This document shows, piece after piece, positions 7,707-14,376 of a stretch of DNA of 16,024 nucleotides (position 1 is its first letter; each line of letters begins with the position of its first letter). Origin of the DNA: Opitutia bacterium (GTDB lineage Bacteria; Verrucomicrobiota; Verrucomicrobiia; Opitutales; JANYEO01); NCBI GenBank assembly GCA_025363025.1, contig JANYEO010000147.1, forward strand, positions 1 to 16,024. Reading direction: 5' to 3'. Under the pieces are notes generated by a model. That model ran no database searches. It had not been told where the DNA came from and saw only the letters and a program-made list of their open reading frames with translations. A program made the translations under genes and the position numbers.

Positions 7707-8753
7707 ATGCGCGTTATCTCCCCCCAAACTCAAGCGGTTATCAAACGCTTCCGGGCTAGCCGCAGAGGGTACTTTGCAGCCTGGGTCTTCCTAGCACTCG
7801 TCGGGCTTTCCCTCGTGGCGGAGCTCTTTATAAGCAACCGAGCGCTCTGTGTTTATTACGATGGCCATTTGCACTTTCCCACTTATGGAGTAGAGCTACC
7901 CGGCCAAACATTTGGACTCCCCTACAACTTTGAGACTAATTACCGTGATTTGCAGGCCCTTTTTAAAAAAGAAGCAACAGGCAACTGGGTGATTCTACCT
8001 CTAGTGCCTTATAGTCCCTACGAAAGTGTTACCCTAAAGGGCGAATACCCGCCTTCCCCGCCTGATATTCTGAAACGACACTTCCTGGGAACGGATACGA
8101 CTGGGCGCGATATTTTTGCCCGCCTAGTTTTTGGGTTTAGAACGATTATAGGAGCTGCATTACTTTATACCCTTGGAATTTATACCATCGGTGTACTCAT
8201 AGGCTCACTCATGGGGTATTATGGCGGATGGGTGGATTTATGCATGCAACGGCTCATCGAAATCTGGTCTAACATGCCCTTCCTGTACGTAGTTATTATT
8301 ATAACTTCTATTATTAAGCCCACGATCGGCTTACTACTAACCATCCTCATTCTCTTTTCGTGGACAGGCATGACCTATTACTTTCGCTCTGCCACTTACC
8401 GAGAAAAATCGAGGGACTATGTCGCCGCTGCCCGCATTATCGGGGCCGGTACGCTCAGGATTCTTATTCTCCATATTTTACCCAACACGATCGCTACTTT
8501 AGTAACCTTCTTCCCCTTTACGCTTGCTGGGGCCATTACAGCCCTAACCGCGCTCGACTTCTTAGGCTTCGGCTTACCCCCGCCGACTCCTAGCTGGGGG
8601 GAAATTATCCGTCAAGGCACAGGAGCCCTGAGCGCACCTTGGATAGTATGCTCCGCAGCGGGCGCCCTCGTTGGCATCTTAACCCTAACGACATTAATTG
8701 GGGAAGCCTTGCGGGAGGCCTGTGACCCTAAAGCCTGGGTAACGTATGAATAA
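7707..8753 (+). CDS. yejE: Peptide ABC transporter permease, YejE-like
   Basis: The second inner-membrane permease, partner of the upstream YejB-like subunit. The N-terminus has RFRASRRGYFAAWVFLALVGLSLVAEL (14-40), matching the YejE pattern RFRxNRRGYxxLWIFL. A long extracytoplasmic segment between TM1 and TM2 (about 44-145) includes YYDGHLHFPTY and HFLGTDTTGRDIFARLVFG, the conserved LGTDxxGRD motif of OppC-type permeases. The EAA loop is at about 236-266 (RDYVAAARIIGAGTL...LPNTIATL), and LDFLGFGLPPPTPSWGE (283-299) follows. At 348 residues it is close to YejE (341). Its stop is inside the substrate-binding protein's start region: ATGAATAA overlaps by 8 nt, suggesting translational coupling. 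Confidence 0.9.
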   Translation: MRVISPQTQAVIKRFRASRRGYFAAWVFLALVGLSLVAELFISNRALCVYYDGHLHFPTYGVELPGQTFGLPYNFETNYRDLQALFKKEATGNWVILPLVPYSPYESVTLKGEYPPSPPDILKRHFLGTDTTGRDIFARLVFGFRTIIGAALLYTLGIYTIGVLIGSLMGYYGGWVDLCMQRLIEIWSNMPFLYVVIIITSIIKPTIGLLLTILILFSWTGMTYYFRSATYREKSRDYVAAARIIGAGTLRILILHILPNTIATLVTFFPFTLAGAITALTALDFLGFGLPPPTPSWGEIIRQGTGALSAPWIVCSAAGALVGILTLTTLIGEALREACDPKAWVTYE

Positions 8754-10695
8754 ATCACACTTTAAAAATAGCTTACTGGGCTCATGGACCTTTGCTTACT
8801 TTTGGGCCCTTTGCCTCTGCTTTTGGGTAATGGGGTGTGCAGAAAAAAAAGCGGAAAATAAACAACCCCACGGAATCGATAATCAAACGATCGATGCTTA
8901 CTATACCTCTCATGCCGATTTTTTCAAAATGAGCGACCCGAGCCATCTACCAACAAACCTCATTTGGCAAACAGGATTAAATGAACCCGAATTTGCGAAT
9001 ATCCATGCCCCTAAAGGCGGTACCCTGCATTTGGCCATTGCGGACTTCCCCCGTACCTTGCGGCCGGTTGGACCCGATTCTAATAGCGGGCTACGTGATG
9101 CATTATACGATACCAATACCCTATCACTGGTAGATACACACCCAAATACACTCGCCTATATCCCGGCCTTGGCCAGCTCTTGGGCACTAGGAGATGATCA
9201 AAAAACCGTTTATTTTAAAATAAACCCAAAGGCGTGTTACAGCGATGGTACACCCATCCGAACGGGGGACTTCTTCTACAATTTTTATTTTATGTGCTCC
9301 CCCCACATTCAAGCTCCTTGGTATAATAATTGGTATACCGAAACCTATGAAAGCGTCACCTATTACAACGACTTTACCTTGTCCGTCACCTTAAAAAACA
9401 AAACCATCGACCCCGTATGGTATGGAAATTTAGCCCCGACGCCCCGCCATTATTATGGGGAACTAACCCCGGACTACCCCCGGCGCTATCAATGGTCCTT
9501 CCCTCCTACAACAGGTCCTTATGAACTCAAACCAGAGAACATTATAAAAGGCAGAAAAGTAACCCTCTCCCGTGTTAAAAATTGGTGGGCACAAGACGAG
9601 CGCTACTACCGCGGCCGCTACAATGTTGACAATATAACCTACCGCACCGTACGAGACGTCTCTTCTGCCTTTGAGCGTTTTAAAAAAGGAGAAATCGATA
9701 TCATTGACCTCACCCTGCCAGAATATTGGTATAAAAAAAGCCAGGTCCCAGCTGTCAAAAATGGGTTTATTGAACGCGCTATCTTCTACAACCAAGTACC
9801 AAGATCCCCCGCTGGGATTTATTTAAATGAACAAGCAGGCATCCTGACAAATGTCAACGTACGCAGGGGAATCGCCTATGCGCTGAACTTAGACCAAGTC
9901 ATCGAGACTTGTTTTCATGGAGATTATAAACGCCTTAGCAGCTGTGCAGAGGGGTATGGGCGCTTTAGCAACACAACCATCCCCCCCACTCCTTTCTCTC
10001 CGGCTAAAGCAGAAGCTGCCTTTGCTTTAGCTGGCTTTCATAAGAAAGGTAAAGATGGGATTCTAATAAATGAAAATGGAAAACGTCTAAGCTTTACCCT
10101 CACGATTAACAATGGCCCTTTGCAAGAAATGTATACCCTGTTGCAAAATGAAGCGGATAAAGCCGGCGTCGAAATCATTTTAGAAAGCTTAGACCCTTTG
10201 ACAGTATATGGCAAAATCATGAGCAAAAAACATGAAGCCGTGGCTTCAGCATGGGGTGGAGGGTTTAGCCGGAAACCAGAAAGCTACTGGCAGTTTTTCC
10301 ATTCAAAAAATGCGCTTACTCCGGGAACGAATAATATTACCAATACTGCAGACCCTGAACTCGATGTTTTAATTGATAATTATATTACGACCGAAAGCGA
10401 AGCTGTGGCGCAGAGCTTGTCCTGCCAAATTCAGGAAAAAGTGGCCGCCCGCTACGCGTACCTACCGACTTGGTATTGCCCTTACTACCGAGTCGGGTAT
10501 TGGCGCTGGCTGTGCTTTCCTGAAGCATTTAACGTTATGATTAGCGATAATGCCCTTGATTATGGACTTTACTGGATAGACGAAAATAAAAAAACCGAAA
10601 CCAAAAAAGCACAGGAAACGGGGATGCACTTTCCAGAAAAAATCGGTACTTATGGTACGGCCGATCTAAGCGAAATAATTATCCCTAATGGATAA
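8746..10695 (+). CDS. yejA: Peptide-binding lipoprotein, YejA-like (SBP family 5)
   Basis: The extracytoplasmic substrate-binding protein of the importer. The signal sequence ends in a lipobox-like VMG-C31 followed by AEKKAEN, so it is probably a lipoprotein, unlike the soluble periplasmic YejA of E. coli. The family-5 fold is supported by FANIHAPKGGTLHLAIADFP (about 84-103) and by PALASSWALGDDQKTVYFKI with ACYSDGTPIRTGDFFYNF. It is also supported by NVRRGIAYALNLDQVIE, and by GFHKKGKDGILINENGKRL, typical of YejA-like proteins. The HAPKGGT phrase is a good YejA marker. It is 649 residues, slightly longer than usual. It overlaps both neighbours by 8 nt (ATGAATAA at its start, ATGGATAA at its end). 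The substrate cannot be read from the sequence. Confidence 0.88.
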   Translation: MNKSHFKNSLLGSWTFAYFWALCLCFWVMGCAEKKAENKQPHGIDNQTIDAYYTSHADFFKMSDPSHLPTNLIWQTGLNEPEFANIHAPKGGTLHLAIADFPRTLRPVGPDSNSGLRDALYDTNTLSLVDTHPNTLAYIPALASSWALGDDQKTVYFKINPKACYSDGTPIRTGDFFYNFYFMCSPHIQAPWYNNWYTETYESVTYYNDFTLSVTLKNKTIDPVWYGNLAPTPRHYYGELTPDYPRRYQWSFPPTTGPYELKPENIIKGRKVTLSRVKNWWAQDERYYRGRYNVDNITYRTVRDVSSAFERFKKGEIDIIDLTLPEYWYKKSQVPAVKNGFIERAIFYNQVPRSPAGIYLNEQAGILTNVNVRRGIAYALNLDQVIETCFHGDYKRLSSCAEGYGRFSNTTIPPTPFSPAKAEAAFALAGFHKKGKDGILINENGKRLSFTLTINNGPLQEMYTLLQNEADKAGVEIILESLDPLTVYGKIMSKKHEAVASAWGGGFSRKPESYWQFFHSKNALTPGTNNITNTADPELDVLIDNYITTESEAVAQSLSCQIQEKVAARYAYLPTWYCPYYRVGYWRWLCFPEAFNVMISDNALDYGLYWIDENKKTETKKAQETGMHFPEKIGTYGTADLSEIIIPNG

Positions 10696-11662
10696 AATAC
10701 CCCTGCTATCCGTTGAAAATTTAACCGTAGGCTTTACGGTTAATGGCCACGTATTACATGCCGCTGAAGCTATAAGCTTTAAAATACATGCGGGGGAATC
10801 TCTCGGCATTGTAGGCGAATCTGGCTGCGGAAAAACGGCTCTGGCGATGGCCCTCCTACGCTTGCTCCCCCACCCAAAAGGTAAAATTGTAGGCGGACAT
10901 ATTTTTTACCAAGGAGAGGACATAGTCCCTATGCCCCTCGAACGTTTATATCAAATACGCGGGGGAGAAATCGGCTTCATCTTCCAAGAACCCATGACGG
11001 CCCTTAACCCCGTGATGACTATCCACAAGCAAGTCATAGAAGCCATCAAATTACACAGAAAATTAAATAAATCAGAAGCCCTATTGGCTGCTATCCAACT
11101 TTTAGAAGAAGTGGGGATTGAAGACCCAGAGACCCGCCTCAAAGCCTACCCGCATGAGCTCTCCGGCGGCCTCAGGCAACGTGTGGGTATCGCCTTGGCC
11201 CTAGCAGGCAACCCTACCCTTCTCATAGCCGATGAACCTACGACTTCCCTCGATGCCTCTCACAAAGCACAGATCCTGAGCCTGCTCAAAACTCTACAAA
11301 AAAAGCGCGGCCTAGGCCTTCTCTTTATCACCCACGAACTGGGCCTGATGCGCACATTATGTGACCGCATAGCCATTATGTACGCCGGACAAATCGTTGA
11401 AACAGGAACAACGCATAATTTCTTTGAACACCCCAAACACCCCTATACACGCGCTTTATTAGCGGCCCTCCCTATCCTTACGGGCCCTAAAAAAGACCGC
11501 CTAAGTAGCATCATGGGGCATGTACCAGGCCTCGGTGAATGGCCAAAGGGATGCCGCTTTGTTGACCGCTGCCCGCATGCACAACCCCCTTGCCATAAGC
11601 CTCAATCTTACATAAAAACAGATACAGGCCCTGTGCTGTGCTGCCGCGTTCATGAACTTTGA
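10688..11662 (+). CDS. Peptide ABC transporter ATPase, OppD-like, single
   Basis: The cytoplasmic ATPase that energises the importer. It has Walker A GESGCGKT (43-50), Q-loop Q100 (FIFQEPMTALNP), signature LSGGLRQR (158-165), Walker B TLLIADEP (177-184, E183) and H-loop H216. The C-terminal Opp/Dpp region has HPYTRALLAALP (251-262) and a cysteine set C289-x5-C295-x6-C302 followed by C318/C319. This set is known in the family and linked to an iron-sulfur cluster in some members. All ATP-binding residues look intact. At 324 residues it is one ATPase half. YejF is a fused double ATPase, and Opp systems normally add oppF, but neither is here. It either forms a homodimer or pairs with a subunit encoded elsewhere. 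Confidence 0.93.
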   Translation: MDKIPLLSVENLTVGFTVNGHVLHAAEAISFKIHAGESLGIVGESGCGKTALAMALLRLLPHPKGKIVGGHIFYQGEDIVPMPLERLYQIRGGEIGFIFQEPMTALNPVMTIHKQVIEAIKLHRKLNKSEALLAAIQLLEEVGIEDPETRLKAYPHELSGGLRQRVGIALALAGNPTLLIADEPTTSLDASHKAQILSLLKTLQKKRGLGLLFITHELGLMRTLCDRIAIMYAGQIVETGTTHNFFEHPKHPYTRALLAALPILTGPKKDRLSSIMGHVPGLGEWPKGCRFVDRCPHAQPPCHKPQSYIKTDTGPVLCCRVHEL

Positions 11663-11672
11663 GAATAAAGAG

Positions 11673-11719
11673 ACCGCTTGAAGAATACTTGCATACCTCT
11701 TTCTTCATTTTAATGCGGT
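11673..11719 (+). other. Nested inverted repeats after the importer operon
   Basis: ACCGC (11673-11677) can pair with GCGGT (11715-11719), and inside them GAAGAA (11680-11685) with TTCTTC (11701-11706). ATTTTAAT stands between the two 3' arms. It starts 10 nt after the ATPase stop and could end the operon, but it lacks a true terminal T-run. Confidence 0.2.
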
Positions 11720-11754
11720 TGTCCTAATTTCTGCAGCGATCTCAGTGTACGGAC

Positions 11755-11789
11755 TTGCCGTCTACCTATTCATACCTTAAAGTATGAAT
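11755..11789 (+). promoter_or_regulatory. Candidate promoter with overlapping palindrome before the CesT-like gene
   Basis: TTGCCG (11755-11760), a 17-nt spacer and TAAAGT (11778-11783) form a weak sigma70-like promoter. A perfect 8-bp dyad, ATTCATAC (11768-11775) and GTATGAAT (11782-11789) with a 6-nt gap, covers the -10. This is the layout of a repressor operator. The dyad followed by TCTTTT could also be a weak AT-rich terminator for the importer operon. Confidence 0.35.
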
Positions 11790-11806
11790 TCTTTTATATA
11801 TCCCCT

Positions 11807-12298
11807 ATGGAAACACCGCACCTCGTAAATAGCTGGCTGGCCGCAGTAGCCGCTGAAGCCAATATCCCTTCGCTCAGCTTAGACACCAATGGCGTATGCG
11901 CCCTGCGCTATGGAGACGATGTCGAATGTATTATAGAATTCCCCGAGGGCAGTGAAGTCATTTACCTCTACACGCCCATGGGTCCTGCCCCACTAGAAGG
12001 CCCAGAAAGGCTTTTTAGAGAACTATTAAAAGCCAATTTATTTTGTATGGAGACCCATGGAGCTACTTTTGCCCTCGATGAAACAGGACATCGCATCCTC
12101 TTATGCTACCCGCAGCCCATTGCCTTACTGGATGAACAACTTTTCAAAAACATCCTGGCAAATTTTTTAGATATTGCAGCTATTTGGTACGAACGTCTCA
12201 AAAGCAAAGCTACCCATACAAGCAGTTCTGCCTCTGAACTCTCTCGCCTAAAAGATGAAAAACTTTGGACCCTCAACGAGTACGAAAGCCGCGTTTAA
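11807..12298 (+). CDS. CesT-like type III secretion chaperone
   Basis: A 163-residue, mostly acidic cytoplasmic protein with the layout of the CesT/Tir chaperone family. These proteins bind type III effectors as dimers and keep them ready for secretion. It has helix 1 (METPHLVNSWLAAVAAEANI), then strand-like LSLDTNGVCALRYGDDVECIIEF (23-45) and VIYLYTPMG. Next come LFRELLKANLF (69-79), GATFALDETGHRILLCYPQP (85-104), and a last helix LLDEQLFKNILANFLDIAAIWYERL (107-131). The Leu-rich LLKANLF followed by GATFALDE is the typical family core. A Ser-rich tail (132-163) is extra. No secretion apparatus or obvious effector lies nearby; the next gene, a HAD protein, starts 111 nt later. The fold is likely; a role in secretion is inference, and a YbjN-like or solitary chaperone relative is possible. 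Confidence 0.72.
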   Translation: METPHLVNSWLAAVAAEANIPSLSLDTNGVCALRYGDDVECIIEFPEGSEVIYLYTPMGPAPLEGPERLFRELLKANLFCMETHGATFALDETGHRILLCYPQPIALLDEQLFKNILANFLDIAAIWYERLKSKATHTSSSASELSRLKDEKLWTLNEYESRV

Positions 12299-12409
12299 CT
12301 CACCCCTATCATTAAGTAAAAAGTGTCAAACCCAAAACATGCTGTAAGCGACGGGAAATAAACTGGCTTTTTAAAACCGCTTTTCCTACTCTTTACGGCT
12401 CCTGTTTTT

Positions 12410-13144
12410 ATGGACCGTACCCTCATTAAAGCCATTACGATTGATGCAATCGGCACACTTGTTGCGCCAAGGCCATCCGTTGGAGCTATTTATGCAAAAA
12501 CGCTCAGCAGTGCAGGGGCTCTTCTCCCTCAAAAAATTGAACAAATCTTAGAAATTCAATTTCAAAAAACCTACAGAACCCTTTCCGTTAAACACGCATT
12601 AAGCGGTATAACCGAACGTAACGAAAAAAAATTCTGGCACCAAATCATTCAGCAAACTATTGAAGCCTGTGTTCCCAAAGTCACTGAACTTCAATTAAAA
12701 ACGTGGGTTCGCCTCCTTTGGGAGCAACTCGCTAAACCTGAAAACTGGGATGAAATACCCGGCTCTCGCCCTCCGATAGAAGTCTTAACCCGCTGTGCTT
12801 ACCCAGTATATGTTTTCTCAAATTCAGACGGCCGACTGCATAAAATTTTAAAAGGATTAGGGCTCAAAACCCTCGTTCAAGATGTCTTTTTAGCCACAGA
12901 TATCGGTTACCGAAAGCCCCATCCCCAAGCTTTTGCCGCCGTCCAAGACGCATTAGGGCTAGAACCAGCAGAAATTCTCCACGTCGGAAACGATTCGGAA
13001 GCAGATGTTCATGGAGCCCTCGCCGCTGGATGGCAAGCAGCCTACTTAGGCGATGATATCGTCCCCAAAGGCACATTAAAGTTAAACCGATTAGGCGATT
13101 TAGTAGAAATACTCCTCGAACAATCAACTAACGACAGTGCGTAA
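12410..13144 (+). CDS. HAD-superfamily hydrolase, REG-2/HDHD3-like
   Basis: A 244-residue cytoplasmic HAD protein. Motif I is TIDAIGTLVAP with nucleophile D12. The second acidic position of the usual DxDxT is Ile (D12-A-I-G-T16), as in some subfamily IA members such as haloacid dehalogenases. It is followed by SVGAIYAKTL, typical of the REG-2-like group. A helical cap spans about 20-115. Motif II is S137 in VYVFSNSD, motif III K169 in YRKPHPQAF, and motif IV HVGNDSEADVHGA with D195 and D199. The missing acid/base aspartate suggests the protein may not be a standard phosphatase. The substrate is unknown. It starts after a 111-nt gap from the CesT-like gene, in which I see no clear promoter, and ends 103 nt before the sigma factor. 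Confidence 0.88.
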   Translation: MDRTLIKAITIDAIGTLVAPRPSVGAIYAKTLSSAGALLPQKIEQILEIQFQKTYRTLSVKHALSGITERNEKKFWHQIIQQTIEACVPKVTELQLKTWVRLLWEQLAKPENWDEIPGSRPPIEVLTRCAYPVYVFSNSDGRLHKILKGLGLKTLVQDVFLATDIGYRKPHPQAFAAVQDALGLEPAEILHVGNDSEADVHGALAAGWQAAYLGDDIVPKGTLKLNRLGDLVEILLEQSTNDSA

Positions 13145-13182
13145 AAAACTTTAACAAATCGTTCTCATTAAGAGCTTTTCCA

Positions 13183-13211
13183 TTGCATTTTAAGGTTAAG
13201 TAGACGATATT
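13183..13211 (+). promoter_or_regulatory. Candidate promoter of the ECF sigma operon
   Basis: TTGCAT (13183-13188), a 17-nt spacer and GATATT (13206-13211) give a housekeeping-type promoter about 37 nt before the sigma factor ATG. An additional promoter read by the ECF factor itself is common in such operons, but I cannot recognise one here. Confidence 0.35.
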
Positions 13212-13247
13212 AAAGCTAACGTTCATTTACGCGTTTATCACCCATTT

Positions 13248-13877
13248 ATGGGATTTACCCGCACTATTACTGCCAGTATTGACTCAGCCGAGCATAACGC
13301 CGAGAGAGACCAAGATGCTGCCTTAATTGCACGGGTCCAAGCAGGCGAAATTCAAGCCTTCGATGCATTAGTTAATCGCTACAAAGTACGTTTATTTGCC
13401 ATTATCTATAATCTAACGGGCAACCGCGAAGATACGGCCGATCTTTTGCAAGACACTTTTGTTAAAGCTTTTCAGGCAATTGGCCGCTTTAAACCCTCCG
13501 CAGCCTTCTTTACATGGATCTACCGCATCGCCCTCAATACAACAACTAGTTACTTGCGAAAGCAAAAGTTACGCCGTTTCTTTAGCTTTGAGTCTGTAGA
13601 TGAAGAAGCCCTATCACCTGCTTTACTCCAGGCCCTCAGCGACACTAACAGCGCCGCTGATAAATCGGCCTTAGTTGACGAATTACAAGATCATTTAAAC
13701 GAAGCCCTGCAAAGCCTCTCTATTAAACACCGTACAGCCATTGTTCTGTTTGAAATTGAAGGCTTAAGCCATGCGGAAATTGGACGCATCATGGGATGCA
13801 CAGAAGGCACTGTACGTTCACGCGTACATTATGCTAAAACAGCCTTACAATCCCTGTTATCCCCCTATTTGCGTTAA
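13248..13877 (+). CDS. ECF (RpoE-like) RNA polymerase sigma factor
   Basis: A 209-residue alternative sigma factor that directs RNA polymerase to a stress or envelope regulon. Region 2 (about 38-107) has AFDALVNRYKVRLFAIIYNLTGN, then DTADLLQDTFVKAFQAIGRF (the -10 recognition and core-binding part) and FFTWIYRIALNTTTSYLRKQK. A linker follows (110-148). Region 4 (150-203) has LNEALQSLSIKHRTAIVLFE, then GLSHAEIGRIMGCTEGTVRSRV, the helix-turn-helix that reads the -35. Both DNA-contact regions are complete, and region 3 is absent as expected for ECF factors. Thirty-two nt downstream lies a one-TM protein that is probably its anti-sigma factor, then an exported HtrA-PDZ protein. This arrangement suggests signalling from the envelope. 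The target promoters are not known. Confidence 0.95.
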   Translation: MGFTRTITASIDSAEHNAERDQDAALIARVQAGEIQAFDALVNRYKVRLFAIIYNLTGNREDTADLLQDTFVKAFQAIGRFKPSAAFFTWIYRIALNTTTSYLRKQKLRRFFSFESVDEEALSPALLQALSDTNSAADKSALVDELQDHLNEALQSLSIKHRTAIVLFEIEGLSHAEIGRIMGCTEGTVRSRVHYAKTALQSLLSPYLR

Positions 13878-13900
13878 GTAAACCTTACATTCGCTTTTTT
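13871..13900 (+). terminator. Weak hairpin with T6 between sigma and anti-sigma genes
   Basis: GCG (13871-13873) and TAAG (13875-13878) can pair with CGC (13892-13894) and CTTA (13884-13887), followed by TTTTTT (13895-13900). The helix is interrupted and AT-rich, so termination would be partial. It could lower anti-sigma expression relative to sigma. Confidence 0.22.
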
Positions 13901-13909
13901 ATCGATATA

Positions 13910-14368
13910 ATGGATAAGCACAAACGCCCAACAGTCACCCTCGAAGACCTCCTACACTTTAAACGTGCAGAAAAGCCCTCAGACGCTCAATGGGAGGCCT
14001 TCGACCGTTCCTGGGAAAAAGCAAAATGGCAGGCAGCAATGTCTCCATTAACGACCCGTCTAGCCACACAGGGCTTGAATTTTTTTGAAGGATTATGGCC
14101 ACGCTTTTCGATGATGGCAGCTGCTCTCGTTGTTGCCGGGCTTTTCCTTGGATCAAACAAACTTTCTCGTCATATCGTCCATACACCCGTTTATAGTTAT
14201 AGCTTCTTACAAGGCCCCTGCACCTTTGTTTGTGATGACTTAAGCACACAGCTACCGACCTCTACGCATGGGCTATACACCCAATTAAGTGCTGATACAG
14301 GCTATGTGAACAATACCCTGGAAACTACCTCCGTCTCAGAAGCTCAAGGAAAACCGTTTTTGTTTTAA
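13910..14368 (+). CDS. Probable anti-sigma factor, single-pass membrane protein
   Basis: A 152-residue protein without a clear catalytic motif. The cytoplasmic N-terminus (1-64) is charged, with LEDLLHFKRAEKPSDAQWEAFDRSWEKAKWQA (11-42, given here only as landmarks LLHFKRAEKP and WEAFDRSW). Similar short N-termini follow ECF sigma genes in Opitutae-type bacteria, as far as I recall. One TM segment spans about 67-81 (SMMAAALVVAGLFLG). The extracytoplasmic part (82-152) is Ser/Thr-rich with C104 and C108, which could form a disulfide. I see no zinc-binding HxxxCxxC motif of the ZAS class. Position directly after the sigma gene, size and topology support an anti-sigma role; this is inference from context. 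It lies 8 nt before the HtrA-like gene. Confidence 0.65.
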   Translation: MDKHKRPTVTLEDLLHFKRAEKPSDAQWEAFDRSWEKAKWQAAMSPLTTRLATQGLNFFEGLWPRFSMMAAALVVAGLFLGSNKLSRHIVHTPVYSYSFLQGPCTFVCDDLSTQLPTSTHGLYTQLSADTGYVNNTLETTSVSEAQGKPFLF

Positions 14369-14376
14369 GCCTAACC

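Noticed and set aside
9463..9795. Minus-strand 110-residue ORF opposite the peptide-binding protein
   Set aside because: Antisense shadow of a well-supported gene; hydrophobic patches mirror the codons of aromatic residues on the other strand.
12359..12390. GGCTTTTTAAAACC near-palindrome before the HAD gene
   Set aside because: No loop for an RNA hairpin and no second copy in the window; likely chance in AT-rich DNA.
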